This document shows positions 17,181-26,436 of a stretch of 64,000 nucleotides of DNA, in pieces (position 1 is the stretch's first letter; each line of letters starts with the position of its first letter). The notes beneath the pieces are model-generated. The model saw only the letters and a program-made list of their open reading frames with translations, ran no database searches and was not told the origin of the DNA. Source of the stretch: Blautia sp. (GTDB lineage Bacteria; Bacillota; Clostridia; Lachnospirales; Lachnospiraceae); contig JARIAQ010000019.1 of the NCBI GenBank assembly GCA_029257775.1, forward strand, positions 157,603 through 221,602. Reading direction: 5' to 3'. The position numbers and the translations under genes are program-made.

Positions 17181-19221
17181 TATTTTTTTGAAAGAACGTT
17201 ATGATTTAATAAGGGAGAGAATTCAGAGAATTCAAAAAGAAGAGAGTGTAAAGGCGTCTTATGGTGACTATTTTAGAAAAACAGCAGAATTTATTCTAAT
17301 GGTGGATCAACTGTATGAAAAAATAAAAACGGGATGGCTAGAAAGTGCTACACAGCAGGAATTAGAAGAGAATAATCATATGTTGTATCAGGACATTTTA
17401 CCTGAGAATTATGGTACATCTTATGGAAACCCGGTTTACGCACAGAAAATGTTGGGTGAGGAATTTGGACCATTGTTAAGCTTTTTATATACAGAGATTC
17501 GTGGAATGATTGTTTTTGCCTACGAAAAACGCTTGTTTGACATGACCGTTGTTTTGGAACTTTTTGTGCAGATTTATAATCTTTTTGAGGAAGAAGTGGT
17601 ATCTGTAAAAGATGTGAAAGATGCTATTTACTGGTATGTGAGTGATTACAGCGATGAAATGGTGGGATATAGGGTTAGAGAAGGGGTTGATCCATCTTTA
17701 AACTTTGCAACAAAAATTATATGTGAAAGTGATTTAACAGATCTTCGCTATTTGTATAAATTTGGAGAATATATTACAGAAAATGAAATTGGAATGGCAA
17801 AATTTTTGAATACTTTGTCAGAAGAAAAAATTCAGGCAATGGCACGAACTTTTACAGAAGGATATCGAGAGGGGTTTGTATTAGGAGGAAAGGATATTAC
17901 CAAGAAAAAAACGGTAAATATTCGTTTTCAGCTAGGATTTGAGCGAATTGTAAAAGAAGAGATCAAACAATTTGCTGAAATGGGATTAGAGCCTGTTATT
18001 TATCGAAGTGCAGTGCATTCTGTTAATAAAAAACAACATCATAGAATTGGATATTATGGGGCAGTGCCAAATCAGCAGTTTGAGTATGATCATAAAGATG
18101 ACGCAGCCTTGTATTTGGATCATGAATTTATTCAAAGAAAGCTTAGAGTCTTACAGGTGGCGTATGAGCAGGTAAAAGAACTGGCTGCAGTTCATGGAGG
18201 ACCTGCATGTATGGAAACATTTGGTGAAACACCTTTTGCACCTGAAAAAGTTAAAGAAGCCTGCGTTTTAACCTCACATCAACAAAAACTTCAGGTATCT
18301 TACGATAACGAATCAGGACAGATTGTGAATCGTTATATCAAGGGCGAAGAAAGAAGTTTTACAATTATTGCATACCCGGTAAAAGAAATAGGAGAAAAAT
18401 TTGAAGAAATTTTTGAAGAAACGGTAAAGCTAAATACATTAGATAATGAGTTGTATAGAAAAATTCAGCAAAACATTATTGATGCTTTAGATAAAGGAAC
18501 TTGTGTGCATATTCTTGGAAAAGGTAAGAATGAAACGGATTTGACAGTTTCTCTTCATACATTGGAAAATCCGAGTAGGCAGACTAATTTTGAAAATTGT
18601 GTGGCAGACGTAAATATTCCAGTGGGAGAGGTTTTTACATCGCCAGTATTAAAGGGCACAAATGGAATTTTGGCAGTATCTAGAGTATTTTTAAATGGAT
18701 TAGAATATAGAGAATTGAAACTTTTGTTTAAAGATGGAAAAATTGCAGAGTATACTTGCAAAAATTTTGTGTCAGAAGAAGAAAATAAATGTTTCTTGAA
18801 AGAAAATCTTCTTCATCATCATGATACACTTCCTTTAGGAGAATTTGCAATTGGAACAAATACCACTGCTTATGTAATGGCAGAGAAATATAATATTGCG
18901 CATTTGTTGCCAATTTTAATTGCAGAAAAAATGGGACCACATTTTGCAGTAGGGGATACTTGCTATAGTTGGTCAGAGGATACTGCTGTTTATAATCCAG
19001 ATGGAAAAGAAATTATCGCAAGAGACAATGAAGTTTCTATTTTAAGGAAGGAAGATGTTAGTAAGGCGTATATGGGCTGTCATACAGATATTACTATTCC
19101 TTATGATGAGTTGGATAAGATCTGGGTGGAAACAGAAAGCGGTGAAAGTATTGAGATTATTCGTGACGGAAGATTTGTATTAGAAGGAACAGAGAAATTA
19201 AATGAACCATTTTGCGGATAA
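17173..19221 (+). CDS. Large protein with C-terminal M29-like (thermophilic aminopeptidase) domain
   Basis: The C-terminal part (about residues 330-682) looks like the metallo-aminopeptidase family M29 (AmpS/PepS): an acidic LGEFAIGTNT segment, KMGPHFAVGDT, and a final GRFVLEGTEKLN. The N-terminal 230 or so residues are mostly helical and acidic and match nothing I recognise. The 682-aa length is well above the roughly 400 aa of classical M29 enzymes. A peptidase role is plausible, but I cannot confirm all metal ligands. It is coupled to the HD gene by an 8-base overlap, and purE follows with its own promoter. Confidence 0.65.
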   Translation: MNDIFLKERYDLIRERIQRIQKEESVKASYGDYFRKTAEFILMVDQLYEKIKTGWLESATQQELEENNHMLYQDILPENYGTSYGNPVYAQKMLGEEFGPLLSFLYTEIRGMIVFAYEKRLFDMTVVLELFVQIYNLFEEEVVSVKDVKDAIYWYVSDYSDEMVGYRVREGVDPSLNFATKIICESDLTDLRYLYKFGEYITENEIGMAKFLNTLSEEKIQAMARTFTEGYREGFVLGGKDITKKKTVNIRFQLGFERIVKEEIKQFAEMGLEPVIYRSAVHSVNKKQHHRIGYYGAVPNQQFEYDHKDDAALYLDHEFIQRKLRVLQVAYEQVKELAAVHGGPACMETFGETPFAPEKVKEACVLTSHQQKLQVSYDNESGQIVNRYIKGEERSFTIIAYPVKEIGEKFEEIFEETVKLNTLDNELYRKIQQNIIDALDKGTCVHILGKGKNETDLTVSLHTLENPSRQTNFENCVADVNIPVGEVFTSPVLKGTNGILAVSRVFLNGLEYRELKLLFKDGKIAEYTCKNFVSEEENKCFLKENLLHHHDTLPLGEFAIGTNTTAYVMAEKYNIAHLLPILIAEKMGPHFAVGDTCYSWSEDTAVYNPDGKEIIARDNEVSILRKEDVSKAYMGCHTDITIPYDELDKIWVETESGESIEIIRDGRFVLEGTEKLNEPFCG

Positions 19222-19244
19222 TACAAAGAAAAAGGGTTTTGCAG

Positions 19245-19273
19245 TTGACATTATTTGTAACAATATGTAAAAT
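19245..19273 (+). promoter_or_regulatory. Promoter of the purE-purM-purN-purD cluster
   Basis: TTGACA, a 17-base spacer and TAAAAT lie about 58 bases upstream of purE. Just downstream, TGCTGTA...TACAGCA (about 19276-19299) is a small inverted repeat that could be an operator or leader hairpin. No guanine riboswitch or PurBox is evident. Confidence 0.7.
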
Positions 19274-19330
19274 TGTGCTGTAAAATAAAATATACAGCAT
19301 AAGCTGAATTTAATTTAAAGGAGAACAATC

Positions 19331-19834
19331 ATGGCAAAAGTTGGAATTGTTATGGGCAGTGACTCAGATATGCCTGTTATGAGCAAAGCGGCAGATATGT
19401 TAGAAAAATTCGGGATTGAATACGAAATGACGATTATTTCTGCCCACAGAGAACCAGATGTATTCTTTGAATATGCAAAAACAGCAGAAGAAAAAGGATT
19501 TAAAGTTATTATTGCGGGAGCAGGTATGGCAGCACATCTTCCTGGTATGTGTGCAGCAATCTTCCCAATGCCAGTTATCGGTATTCCAATGCATACAACT
19601 TCTTTAGGAGGAAGAGATTCTTTGTATTCTATTGTTCAGATGCCTTCTGGAATTCCTGTTGCAACTGTTGCAATTAATGGGGGAGCCAATGCAGCAATTT
19701 TGGCAGCCAAGATTTTAGCTACTTCAGATGAAGCATTATTGCAAAAATTAAAGGATTATAAGGATGAATTAAAAGAACAAGTTGTTGCAAAAGATGCAAA
19801 ATTACAGGAAGTAGGATATAAAAACTATAAATAA
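19331..19834 (+). CDS. purE: 5-(carboxyamino)imidazole ribonucleotide mutase (class I PurE)
   Basis: PurE rearranges N5-CAIR to CAIR in purine synthesis. The 167-aa protein has MGSDSDMPVM at the N-terminus, the SAHREPD loop with its catalytic His, and the GAGMAAHLPGM motif typical of class I. No purK is adjacent, so either purK lies elsewhere or the enzyme's pathway context differs. It leads a four-gene purine cluster. Confidence 0.96.
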   Translation: MAKVGIVMGSDSDMPVMSKAADMLEKFGIEYEMTIISAHREPDVFFEYAKTAEEKGFKVIIAGAGMAAHLPGMCAAIFPMPVIGIPMHTTSLGGRDSLYSIVQMPSGIPVATVAINGGANAAILAAKILATSDEALLQKLKDYKDELKEQVVAKDAKLQEVGYKNYK

Positions 19835-19866
19835 AAACAGAGAAATAAAACGGAGGAAGAAAGAAA

Positions 19867-20892
19867 ATGGATTACAAGAAAGCTGGCGTAGATATTGAAG
19901 CTGGATACAAATCAGTAGAATTGATGAAAGAACATGTGAAAAAAACAATGCGTGAAGAAGTTCTTGGCGGATTAGGCGGTTTCTCCGGTGCTTTTTCTCT
20001 GGCAAAAATTAAAGAGATGGAAGAACCTGTGTTATTGTCTGGTACAGATGGTTGTGGAACAAAAGTGAAATTATCAATGGTAATGGACAAACATGATACT
20101 ATTGGTATTGATGCTGTTGCAATGTGTGTAAATGATATTGCATGTGCTGGTGGAGAACCATTATTTTTCTTAGACTATATTGCATGTGGAAAAAATTATC
20201 CTGAAAAAATTGCTACAATTGTAAAAGGTGTTGCAGAAGGATGTTTACAGTCTGAGGCGGCTTTAATTGGTGGCGAAACAGCAGAGCATCCTGGACTTAT
20301 GCCAGAAGATGAGTATGATTTAGCAGGTTTTGCAGTCGGTGTTTGCGATAAGAAAGATATGATTACTGGAGAAAACTTAAAAGCTGGAGATGTTTTAATT
20401 GGTATGGCATCTTCTGGTGTTCACAGTAATGGATTCTCATTAGTAAGAAAAGTATTTGATATTACGAAAGAGTCTTTAGATACATATTATGATGAATTAG
20501 GAACAACTTTAGGAGAAGCTTTACTTGCCCCTACCAGAATTTACGTAAAAGCATTGAAAAAAGTGAAAGAAGCAGGTGTTACGGTAAAAGCTTGTAGCCA
20601 TATTACAGGTGGTGGATTCTATGAAAATATTCCACGTATGTTAAAAGATGGAGTTTGCGCTGTTGTAGAAAAAGACAGCTATCCAATTCCTCCAATCTTT
20701 ACATTAATGGCAAAGACAGGAAATATTGAAGAAGAAATGATGTACAATACATATAACATGGGTATTGGTATGATTGTTGCAGTAGATCCAGCAGATGTTG
20801 ATAAAACAATGGAAGCTATGAAAGCAGCCGGTGATACTCCTTATGTAATCGGTAAGATTGAAGAAGGAGAAAAGGGAGTAAAATTAGTATAA
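19867..20892 (+). CDS. purM: Phosphoribosylformylglycinamidine cyclo-ligase (AIR synthetase)
   Basis: PurM uses ATP to close the imidazole ring, forming AIR from FGAM. The 341-aa length is typical. Motifs include the N-terminal YKKAGVDIEAGY, the SGTDGCGTKVKLS region, the FDYIACGK strand and the ATP-site ITGGGFYENIPRM. A GGAGGA site precedes the start. It is followed by a hairpin terminator that should lower, but not necessarily stop, expression of purN and purD. Confidence 0.97.
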   Translation: MDYKKAGVDIEAGYKSVELMKEHVKKTMREEVLGGLGGFSGAFSLAKIKEMEEPVLLSGTDGCGTKVKLSMVMDKHDTIGIDAVAMCVNDIACAGGEPLFFLDYIACGKNYPEKIATIVKGVAEGCLQSEAALIGGETAEHPGLMPEDEYDLAGFAVGVCDKKDMITGENLKAGDVLIGMASSGVHSNGFSLVRKVFDITKESLDTYYDELGTTLGEALLAPTRIYVKALKKVKEAGVTVKACSHITGGGFYENIPRMLKDGVCAVVEKDSYPIPPIFTLMAKTGNIEEEMMYNTYNMGIGMIVAVDPADVDKTMEAMKAAGDTPYVIGKIEEGEKGVKLV

Positions 20893-20905
20893 GATAAGAG
20901 AATCA

Positions 20906-20923
20906 GGGTTGCCATGGCAGCCC
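20906..20923 (+). terminator. Terminator or attenuator between purM and purN
   Basis: GGGTTGCC-AT-GGCAGCCC followed by TTTT forms an 8-bp stem with one G-U pair, 14 bases after the purM stop. Because purN follows without an obvious promoter, read-through is likely. Confidence 0.75.
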
Positions 20924-20956
20924 TTTTCCTGTTTATAAAAGAAAGGCTGAGTAAAT

Positions 20957-21583
20957 ATGATGAAAATGGCAGTGTTAGTGTCCGGCGGCGGAACCAATCT
21001 TCAGGCTATTATGGACGCAATAGATAAGGGTGACATTACCAACGCTGAGATAGCTGTGGTAATCAGTAATAATGCAAATGCTTATGCTTTGGAAAGGGCG
21101 AGAAACAAGGGAATAGAGGCAAAATGTGTGTCTCCTAAGAGCTATGAAACCAGAGCAGAATTTAATCATGCTTTGCTTGAAACAATTCAGTCTTATCATG
21201 TGGATTTAGTCGTTTTGGCAGGGTGTTTAGTTGTAATACCGGAAATTATGGTAAAAGCATATCCTAACAAAATTATTAATATTCATCCGGCACTTATTCC
21301 AGCTTTTTGCGGCACAGGCTATTATGGACTGAAGGTTCATGAGGGAGTGTTGGAAAGAGGAGTGAAAGTAACAGGAGCCACAGTGCATTTTGTAGATGAG
21401 GGGACAGATACAGGTCCAATTATTTTGCAGAAGGCAGTGGAAGTTTATCCAGGGGATACACCTGAAATTCTTCAACGTAGAGTTATGGAAGAAGCTGAAT
21501 GGAAAATCATGCCAAAGGCAATTGATTTAATTGCTAATGATAAAATAGAAGTTGTAGATGGTTTGGTAAAATTTAAAAAGTAG
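20957..21583 (+). CDS. purN: Phosphoribosylglycinamide formyltransferase
   Basis: PurN formylates GAR using 10-formyltetrahydrofolate. The 208-aa protein shows the Asn-x-His catalytic pair in NIHPALIPAF and the Asp in HFVDEGTDTGPII. GTNLQAIMD binds the GAR phosphate. Two adjacent ATGs (20957, 20960) both fit the weak GAAAGG site. purD follows after 18 bases. Confidence 0.97.
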   Translation: MMKMAVLVSGGGTNLQAIMDAIDKGDITNAEIAVVISNNANAYALERARNKGIEAKCVSPKSYETRAEFNHALLETIQSYHVDLVVLAGCLVVIPEIMVKAYPNKIINIHPALIPAFCGTGYYGLKVHEGVLERGVKVTGATVHFVDEGTDTGPIILQKAVEVYPGDTPEILQRRVMEEAEWKIMPKAIDLIANDKIEVVDGLVKFKK

Positions 21584-21601
21584 AAAGGGAGCATCAGAAA
21601 T

Positions 21602-22876
21602 ATGAAGATATTGATTATAGGAAGCGGCGGCAGAGAGCATGCTATTGCATGGAAAGTTGCAAAAAGTCCGAAAGTGGATAAAATTTACTGTGCACCGGGA
21701 AATGCGGGAATTGCAGAAGTTGCAGAATGTGTGCCAATTGGAGCAATGGAATTTGAGAAACTGGCAAATTTTGCAAAAGAGAATGCTGTGGATTTAACGG
21801 TTGTTGGTATGGATGATCCGTTAGTTGGTGGTGTTGTAGATGTTTTTGAAAAAGAAGGATTGCGAGTATTTGGACCGAGAAAGAACGCAGCAATTCTGGA
21901 AGGTTCAAAAGCATTTTCAAAAGATTTAATGAAGAAATACAATATTCCTACAGCAGCTTATGAAAACTTTGAAGATGCAGAAAAAGCTCTTGCGTATCTT
22001 CGTCAGAAAGCAGAATTTCCTATTGTGTTAAAAGCAGACGGACTGGCTCTTGGGAAAGGTGTATTAATTTGCAATACACTAGAAGAGGCAGAAGAAGGTG
22101 TCCGTACGATTATGATGGATAAGAAGTTTGGTTCCGCAGGAAATACTTTAGTTATTGAAGAGTTTATGACAGGGCGAGAAGTATCTGTGCTTTCTTTCGT
22201 GGACGGAAAGACAATTAAAACCATGACTTCTGCACAGGATCACAAACGTGCGAAAGATGGAGATGAAGGTTTAAATACAGGGGGAATGGGAACTTTTTCA
22301 CCAAGTCCTTTCTACACAAAGGAAGTAGATGAATTTTGTGAAAAATATGTATATCAGGCAACTGTAGATGCAATGGCAGCAGAAGGCAGAGAATTTAAAG
22401 GGATTATTTTCTTTGGTCTGATGCTCACAGAAAAAGGACCAAAAGTATTAGAGTATAATGCACGTTTTGGTGATCCGGAAGCACAGGTTGTTATTCCAAG
22501 ATTGAAAAATGATATTGTAGAAGTCTTTGAAGCTTGTGTAGATGGAAGATTAGATGAAATTGATTTGCAGTTTGAAGATAATGCAGCAGTATGTGTTGTT
22601 TTAGCTTCTGATGGTTATCCAGTTTCTTATGAAAAAGGATATCCAATCGAAGGTCTTGATAACTTTAAAGAGAAAGAGGGTTATTATGTTTTCCATGCAG
22701 GAACAGCTTTAAAAGATGGAAAAATTGTAACAAATGGAGGACGTGTACTTGGTGTTACAGCAAAAGGAGCTGACTTAAAAGAAGCAAGAGCAAATGCATA
22801 TAAAGCGACTAGCTGGATTAACTTTGAAAATAAGTATATGCGAAATGACATTGGAAAAGCAATTGATGAAGCATAG
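21602..22876 (+). CDS. purD: Phosphoribosylamine-glycine ligase
   Basis: PurD joins phosphoribosylamine and glycine with ATP, step two of purine synthesis. The 424-aa ATP-grasp protein shows the N-terminal ILIIGSGGREHAIAWK motif, LKADGLALGKGV, and the metal-binding EYNARFGDPEAQ. A GGGAGC site precedes the start. It closes the purEMND cluster and is followed by a terminator. Confidence 0.97.
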   Translation: MKILIIGSGGREHAIAWKVAKSPKVDKIYCAPGNAGIAEVAECVPIGAMEFEKLANFAKENAVDLTVVGMDDPLVGGVVDVFEKEGLRVFGPRKNAAILEGSKAFSKDLMKKYNIPTAAYENFEDAEKALAYLRQKAEFPIVLKADGLALGKGVLICNTLEEAEEGVRTIMMDKKFGSAGNTLVIEEFMTGREVSVLSFVDGKTIKTMTSAQDHKRAKDGDEGLNTGGMGTFSPSPFYTKEVDEFCEKYVYQATVDAMAAEGREFKGIIFFGLMLTEKGPKVLEYNARFGDPEAQVVIPRLKNDIVEVFEACVDGRLDEIDLQFEDNAAVCVVLASDGYPVSYEKGYPIEGLDNFKEKEGYYVFHAGTALKDGKIVTNGGRVLGVTAKGADLKEARANAYKATSWINFENKYMRNDIGKAIDEA

Positions 22877-22887
22877 AAAGAATGGAA

Positions 22888-22909
22888 AGAGGCTGCAAAA
22901 GCAGCTTCT
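22888..22909 (+). terminator. Terminator after purD
   Basis: AGAGGCTGC-AAAA-GCAGCTTCT followed by TTTTC is a classic short intrinsic terminator. Confidence 0.88.
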
Positions 22910-22974
22910 TTTTCTTTACTAAAAATTCTATCTATGCTATATTAGATATAACAATCTGGAAAGAAGGTGAAGGC

Positions 22975-23343
22975 ATGCTGATTGAAATTGATTTTAATAG
23001 TGATGAAGCAATTTATGTACAGCTTTGTAATAAGATTATTATGGGAATTGCCACAGACCGATTGAAAGTAGGGGAAACACTTCCATCTGTAAGGCAGTTG
23101 GCAGATACCATAGGAATTAACATGCACACAGTAAATAAAGCATATTCTGTATTAAGGCAGGAAGGGTTTCTTAGTATAGACCGACGGCGAGGCGCAGTTA
23201 TTTGTATTGATGCAGATAAAATGAGAGCGTTAGAAGAAATGCGTGAAAATCTTTTGCCTGTCTTGGCAAAGGGGTGTTGTAAGAATATTACAAGAGAAGA
23301 AGTGCATGCCTTAATTGATGAGATTTTTGAAGAATATAAATAG
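22975..23343 (+). CDS. Short GntR-family regulator (YtrA type)
   Basis: The 122-aa protein has an N-terminal winged helix of the GntR family (PSVRQLADTIGINMHTVNKAYSVL) and only a short helical C-terminal segment, the build of the YtrA subfamily. These regulators usually sit next to ABC transporter genes, but here the neighbour is clpC, 14 bases downstream. The ORF track start at 22882 lies in the purD terminator. The ATG at 22975 follows GAAGGTGAAGG. It may be a local regulator of clpC, taking the place CtsR has in Bacilli; this is inference. Confidence 0.88.
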   Translation: MLIEIDFNSDEAIYVQLCNKIIMGIATDRLKVGETLPSVRQLADTIGINMHTVNKAYSVLRQEGFLSIDRRRGAVICIDADKMRALEEMRENLLPVLAKGCCKNITREEVHALIDEIFEEYK

Positions 23344-23357
23344 AATAGGAGAGATAC

Positions 23358-25787
23358 ATGAAAAAGCAATACTCAAAGTGGGCATTAAAGGCTTTGAAGT
23401 TGGCAGAGGAAACTGCCAAAAAATGTAGCCATAATTATATTGGTACAGAACATATATTAGTGGGGCTTGTGGCTGTGAAGGAAAGTACAGCAGGAGAAGT
23501 TCTGGCAGAATCAGGAATTACACAGAAGAAGCTTTTAGAACTTATGGAAAAATTGGTAGCTCCATCTTCAGAGGTACTTTTAGAAGAACCTCAAGGATAT
23601 ACACCTAGAAGTAGAAGTGTATTGGCAAAAGCAGCAGAAGAAGCGAAAAATATGGACAGTGAGAAAATTGGCACAGAACATCTTTTAATTTCCATGTTAA
23701 AAGAAAGTGATTGTGTTGGAGCAAGACTGTTGCACACCATGGGTGTAGGTAGCCAAAAGTTGTATGCAGAACTGATGAAAATCATGGGAAGAGAAGGCAC
23801 ATTGGCAAAAGAAGATAAGAGTGCTACGCCTATGCTGGATCAATATGGCAGAGATTTAACAGAAATGGCAGCTAAGGGAAACTTGGATCCTGTGGTAGGG
23901 AGAGAAAAAGAAATCAATCGTATTATTCAGATTTTGAGCAGAAGAACAAAAAATAATCCTTGTTTAATTGGAGAGCCAGGGGTAGGAAAAACAGCGATTA
24001 CCGAGGGACTTGCACAGAAAATTGTAAGCGGAATGGTTCCGGAAAACATGGCTGATAAACGTATTTTTGTCTTGGATTTATCCGCTATGGTGGCGGGCTC
24101 AAAATATAGAGGTGAGTTTGAGGAGAGAATCAAGCGAGTTGTTTGGGAAGCTTCTAATGATAAAAGAATCCTTTTATTTTTAGATGAGCTTCATACCCTT
24201 ATTGGTGCGGGAGGTGCAGAAGGCGCTTTAGATGCGTCTAATATTTTGAAACCATCTCTTTCCAGAGGAGAAATTCAGCTTATTGGAGCAACGACCATTG
24301 AGGAATATCGTAAACATATTGAAAAAGATCCTGCGTTAGAAAGAAGATTTCAACCTGTAACAGTAGAAGAACCAACCAAGGAAGAAGCTGAAGAGATTTT
24401 AAAAGGGTTAGTACCATATTACGAAAAACATCACGGTGTAGTAATTAAGGAAAGTGCAGTAAAGGCTGCAGTTGAAATGGGAGTGCGCTATATTAATGAT
24501 AGATTTCTTCCAGATAAAGCCTTGGATTTGTTAGATGAAGCTTGCGCAACAGTACAAATTTCTGGTTATAAGGTTCCAGATGGACTTATGGAAGCAGAAC
24601 TTCGTTTAAAAGACATTCGTGAGGAAAAAGAAGAAGCGTTAAAAAGTCAAGATTTTATTTTTGCAGCCAAACTTCAAGAAGAGCAAAAAGAAGCAGAAGA
24701 AACGGTAGAAAATGCAAGAAAACGTTTTGAAAGACAATGTAAAAATAAAAAATTGTTTGTTACAGAGGATGAGATTGCTCTGGTAGTTGCTCAGTGGACG
24801 AAAATACCAGTGAAAAAGCTTACAGAAGGAGAGTCAAAGCGACTAGCAAAATTGGAAAATCAGCTTCATAAGCGTGTAATTGGACAGGATGAGGCCGTTA
24901 CAGCTGTTGCAAAAGCAATTAAGAGAGGTAGAGTGGGATTAAAAGATCCAAAACGGCCTATTGGTTCATTTCTTTTGTTAGGTCCTACTGGTGTGGGAAA
25001 AACGGAACTTTCTAAGGCTTTGGCAGAAGCGGTTTTTGGAAGCGAAGATGCAATGATTCGTGTAGATATGTCAGAGTACATGGAAAAACATAGTGTTTCC
25101 AAACTGATTGGTTCACCGCCAGGATATGTGGGATACGAAGAAGGTGGACAGTTAAGTGAAAAGATAAGACGAAATCCTTATAGTGTGCTATTGTTTGATG
25201 AGATTGAAAAGGCTCATCCAGATGTGTTTAATCTTCTTTTGCAGGTGTTAGATGATGGACATATTACCGATGCGCAGGGAAGAAAAGTAGATTTTAAGGA
25301 AACTATTATCATTATGACTTCTAATGCAGGTGCACAGGCTATTGTAGAACCAAAAAAATTGGGATTCGGAACAGTAGATGATGCCCAGGCAGATTATAAG
25401 AAAATGAAAGAAAGTGTGATGGAAGAAGTAAAGAGACTCTTTAAACCGGAGTTTTTAAACCGCATTGATGATATTATTGTATTCCATACTTTAAATAAAG
25501 AAGAAATAAAGAAAATTGTGGGAATTCTTTTAAAGGATTTTGTAAAACGTTGTAAAAATCAATTGAATATTGATGTGAAAATTCGAGAAAATGTAAAAGA
25601 ATTTATTGGAAAAGAAGGATTTGATCCTAAATATGGTGCACGTCCTTTAAAAAGAGCAATTCAAAATAAAATCGAAGATACAATGGCAGAAGAAATTCTA
25701 GAAGGCAGGATAAAAGCAGGAGATTGTGTTACCATTGCTCTGTCCAAAGAAAAGGTGAATTTTATTATAAATGTACAAAATAACTAG
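23358..25787 (+). CDS. clpC: ATP-dependent Clp protease ATP-binding subunit ClpC
   Basis: ClpC is a double-AAA+ Hsp100 unfoldase that works with ClpP. The 809-aa product has two N-terminal Clp repeats (about 1-145), AAA-1 with GEPGVGKTA, a middle UVR-like helical insert (around [15 protein letters not shown]) typical of ClpC, and AAA-2 with GPTGVGKTE. The LGFG motif in [10 protein letters not shown] is the ClpP-docking loop. The usual ctsR-mcsA-mcsB partners are missing upstream; a GntR-type gene takes their place. Confidence 0.95.
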   Translation: MKKQYSKWALKALKLAEETAKKCSHNYIGTEHILVGLVAVKESTAGEVLAESGITQKKLLELMEKLVAPSSEVLLEEPQGYTPRSRSVLAKAAEEAKNMDSEKIGTEHLLISMLKESDCVGARLLHTMGVGSQKLYAELMKIMGREGTLAKEDKSATPMLDQYGRDLTEMAAKGNLDPVVGREKEINRIIQILSRRTKNNPCLIGEPGVGKTAITEGLAQKIVSGMVPENMADKRIFVLDLSAMVAGSKYRGEFEERIKRVVWEASNDKRILLFLDELHTLIGAGGAEGALDASNILKPSLSRGEIQLIGATTIEEYRKHIEKDPALERRFQPVTVEEPTKEEAEEILKGLVPYYEKHHGVVIKESAVKAAVEMGVRYINDRFLPDKALDLLDEACATVQISGYKVPDGLMEAELRLKDIREEKEEALKSQDFIFAAKLQEEQKEAEETVENARKRFERQCKNKKLFVTEDEIALVVAQWTKIPVKKLTEGESKRLAKLENQLHKRVIGQDEAVTAVAKAIKRGRVGLKDPKRPIGSFLLLGPTGVGKTELSKALAEAVFGSEDAMIRVDMSEYMEKHSVSKLIGSPPGYVGYEEGGQLSEKIRRNPYSVLLFDEIEKAHPDVFNLLLQVLDDGHITDAQGRKVDFKETIIIMTSNAGAQAIVEPKKLGFGTVDDAQADYKKMKESVMEEVKRLFKPEFLNRIDDIIVFHTLNKEEIKKIVGILLKDFVKRCKNQLNIDVKIRENVKEFIGKEGFDPKYGARPLKRAIQNKIEDTMAEEILEGRIKAGDCVTIALSKEKVNFIINVQNN

Positions 25788-25900
25788 CAAAAAAAATATA
25801 GATATGGTAATATTGTTATACCAATACAAGATGCCTAATAGGCAAGAAAAAAAGTCTGAAAAGACGGAACAATGAAAGACACAAGTGGGAGGACATAACT

Positions 25901-26314
25901 ATGCCAGTAGTAAAAGAATTAATTCGTACAGAAGAAAATGGTAAAATCAGCTTTGGTAACTATGAGTTAGCGCAGAAGTCAAAGGTATCCGACTTTGAGT
26001 ACGATGGGGATATATACAAAGTAAAAACCTATAAGGAAATTACAAAACTGGAAAGAAATGGTATGTTTGTATATGAATCTGTACCGGGTACAACAGTTTT
26101 AGAGTTAGAAGAAAAAGAAGATAAGATGTGCTTTACAGTAGAAGGACCTCAAGATGCTCAAATTACTGTAGAAATGGAAGAAGATGCTGAATATAAGATT
26201 GTAATTGATGGAGAAGAAGCAGGACAGATGAAAACAAATCTGGGAGGGAAACTGTCTTTCAGTGTGGAACTGGAGCAGGCAGAGCAGGTAGCCGTACAGA
26301 TTGAGAGAATTTAA
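25901..26314 (+). CDS. Conserved hypothetical protein, 137 aa, acidic beta-rich
   Basis: I do not recognise a characterised family. The protein is soluble, acidic and beta-rich, with alternating charged and hydrophobic residues (ITVEMEEDAEYKIVIDGEE), no signal peptide and no membrane helix. I recall related Lachnospiraceae proteins being labelled endosialidase, a label I see no support for here. A GGGAGG site precedes the start. It stands alone between clpC and radA and ends before a dispersed-family hairpin. Confidence 0.7.
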   Translation: MPVVKELIRTEENGKISFGNYELAQKSKVSDFEYDGDIYKVKTYKEITKLERNGMFVYESVPGTTVLELEEKEDKMCFTVEGPQDAQITVEMEEDAEYKIVIDGEEAGQMKTNLGGKLSFSVELEQAEQVAVQIERI

Positions 26315-26342
26315 GTATTAGATAGCAAAGTATAAGTAAAAT

Positions 26343-26409
26343 AGGCTGTCGCACTAAGCAGTATTCGAAATAGATGGAATATTCGGATATGTACTTAATG
26401 TGGCAGCCT
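26343..26409. repeat. Intergenic hairpin, copy 3 of the dispersed family
   Basis: AGGCTGTCGCACTAAG pairs with CTTAATGTGGCAGCCT around an inner stem (GTATTC/GAATAT). It follows the 137-aa gene and precedes radA, and it covers the spurious upstream extension of the radA ORF. Confidence 0.7.
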
Positions 26410-26436
26410 CGTTTCATTAAAAAAGAAAGGAAAAAA

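Noticed and set aside
19274-19330. Possible purine riboswitch in the purE leader
   Set aside because: The leader is too short (about 50 bases) and only a simple 7-bp hairpin is present.
26374-26436. 21-residue upstream extension of radA
   Set aside because: It lies inside a dispersed-family hairpin; the ATG at 26437 has the ribosome site and family-typical start.
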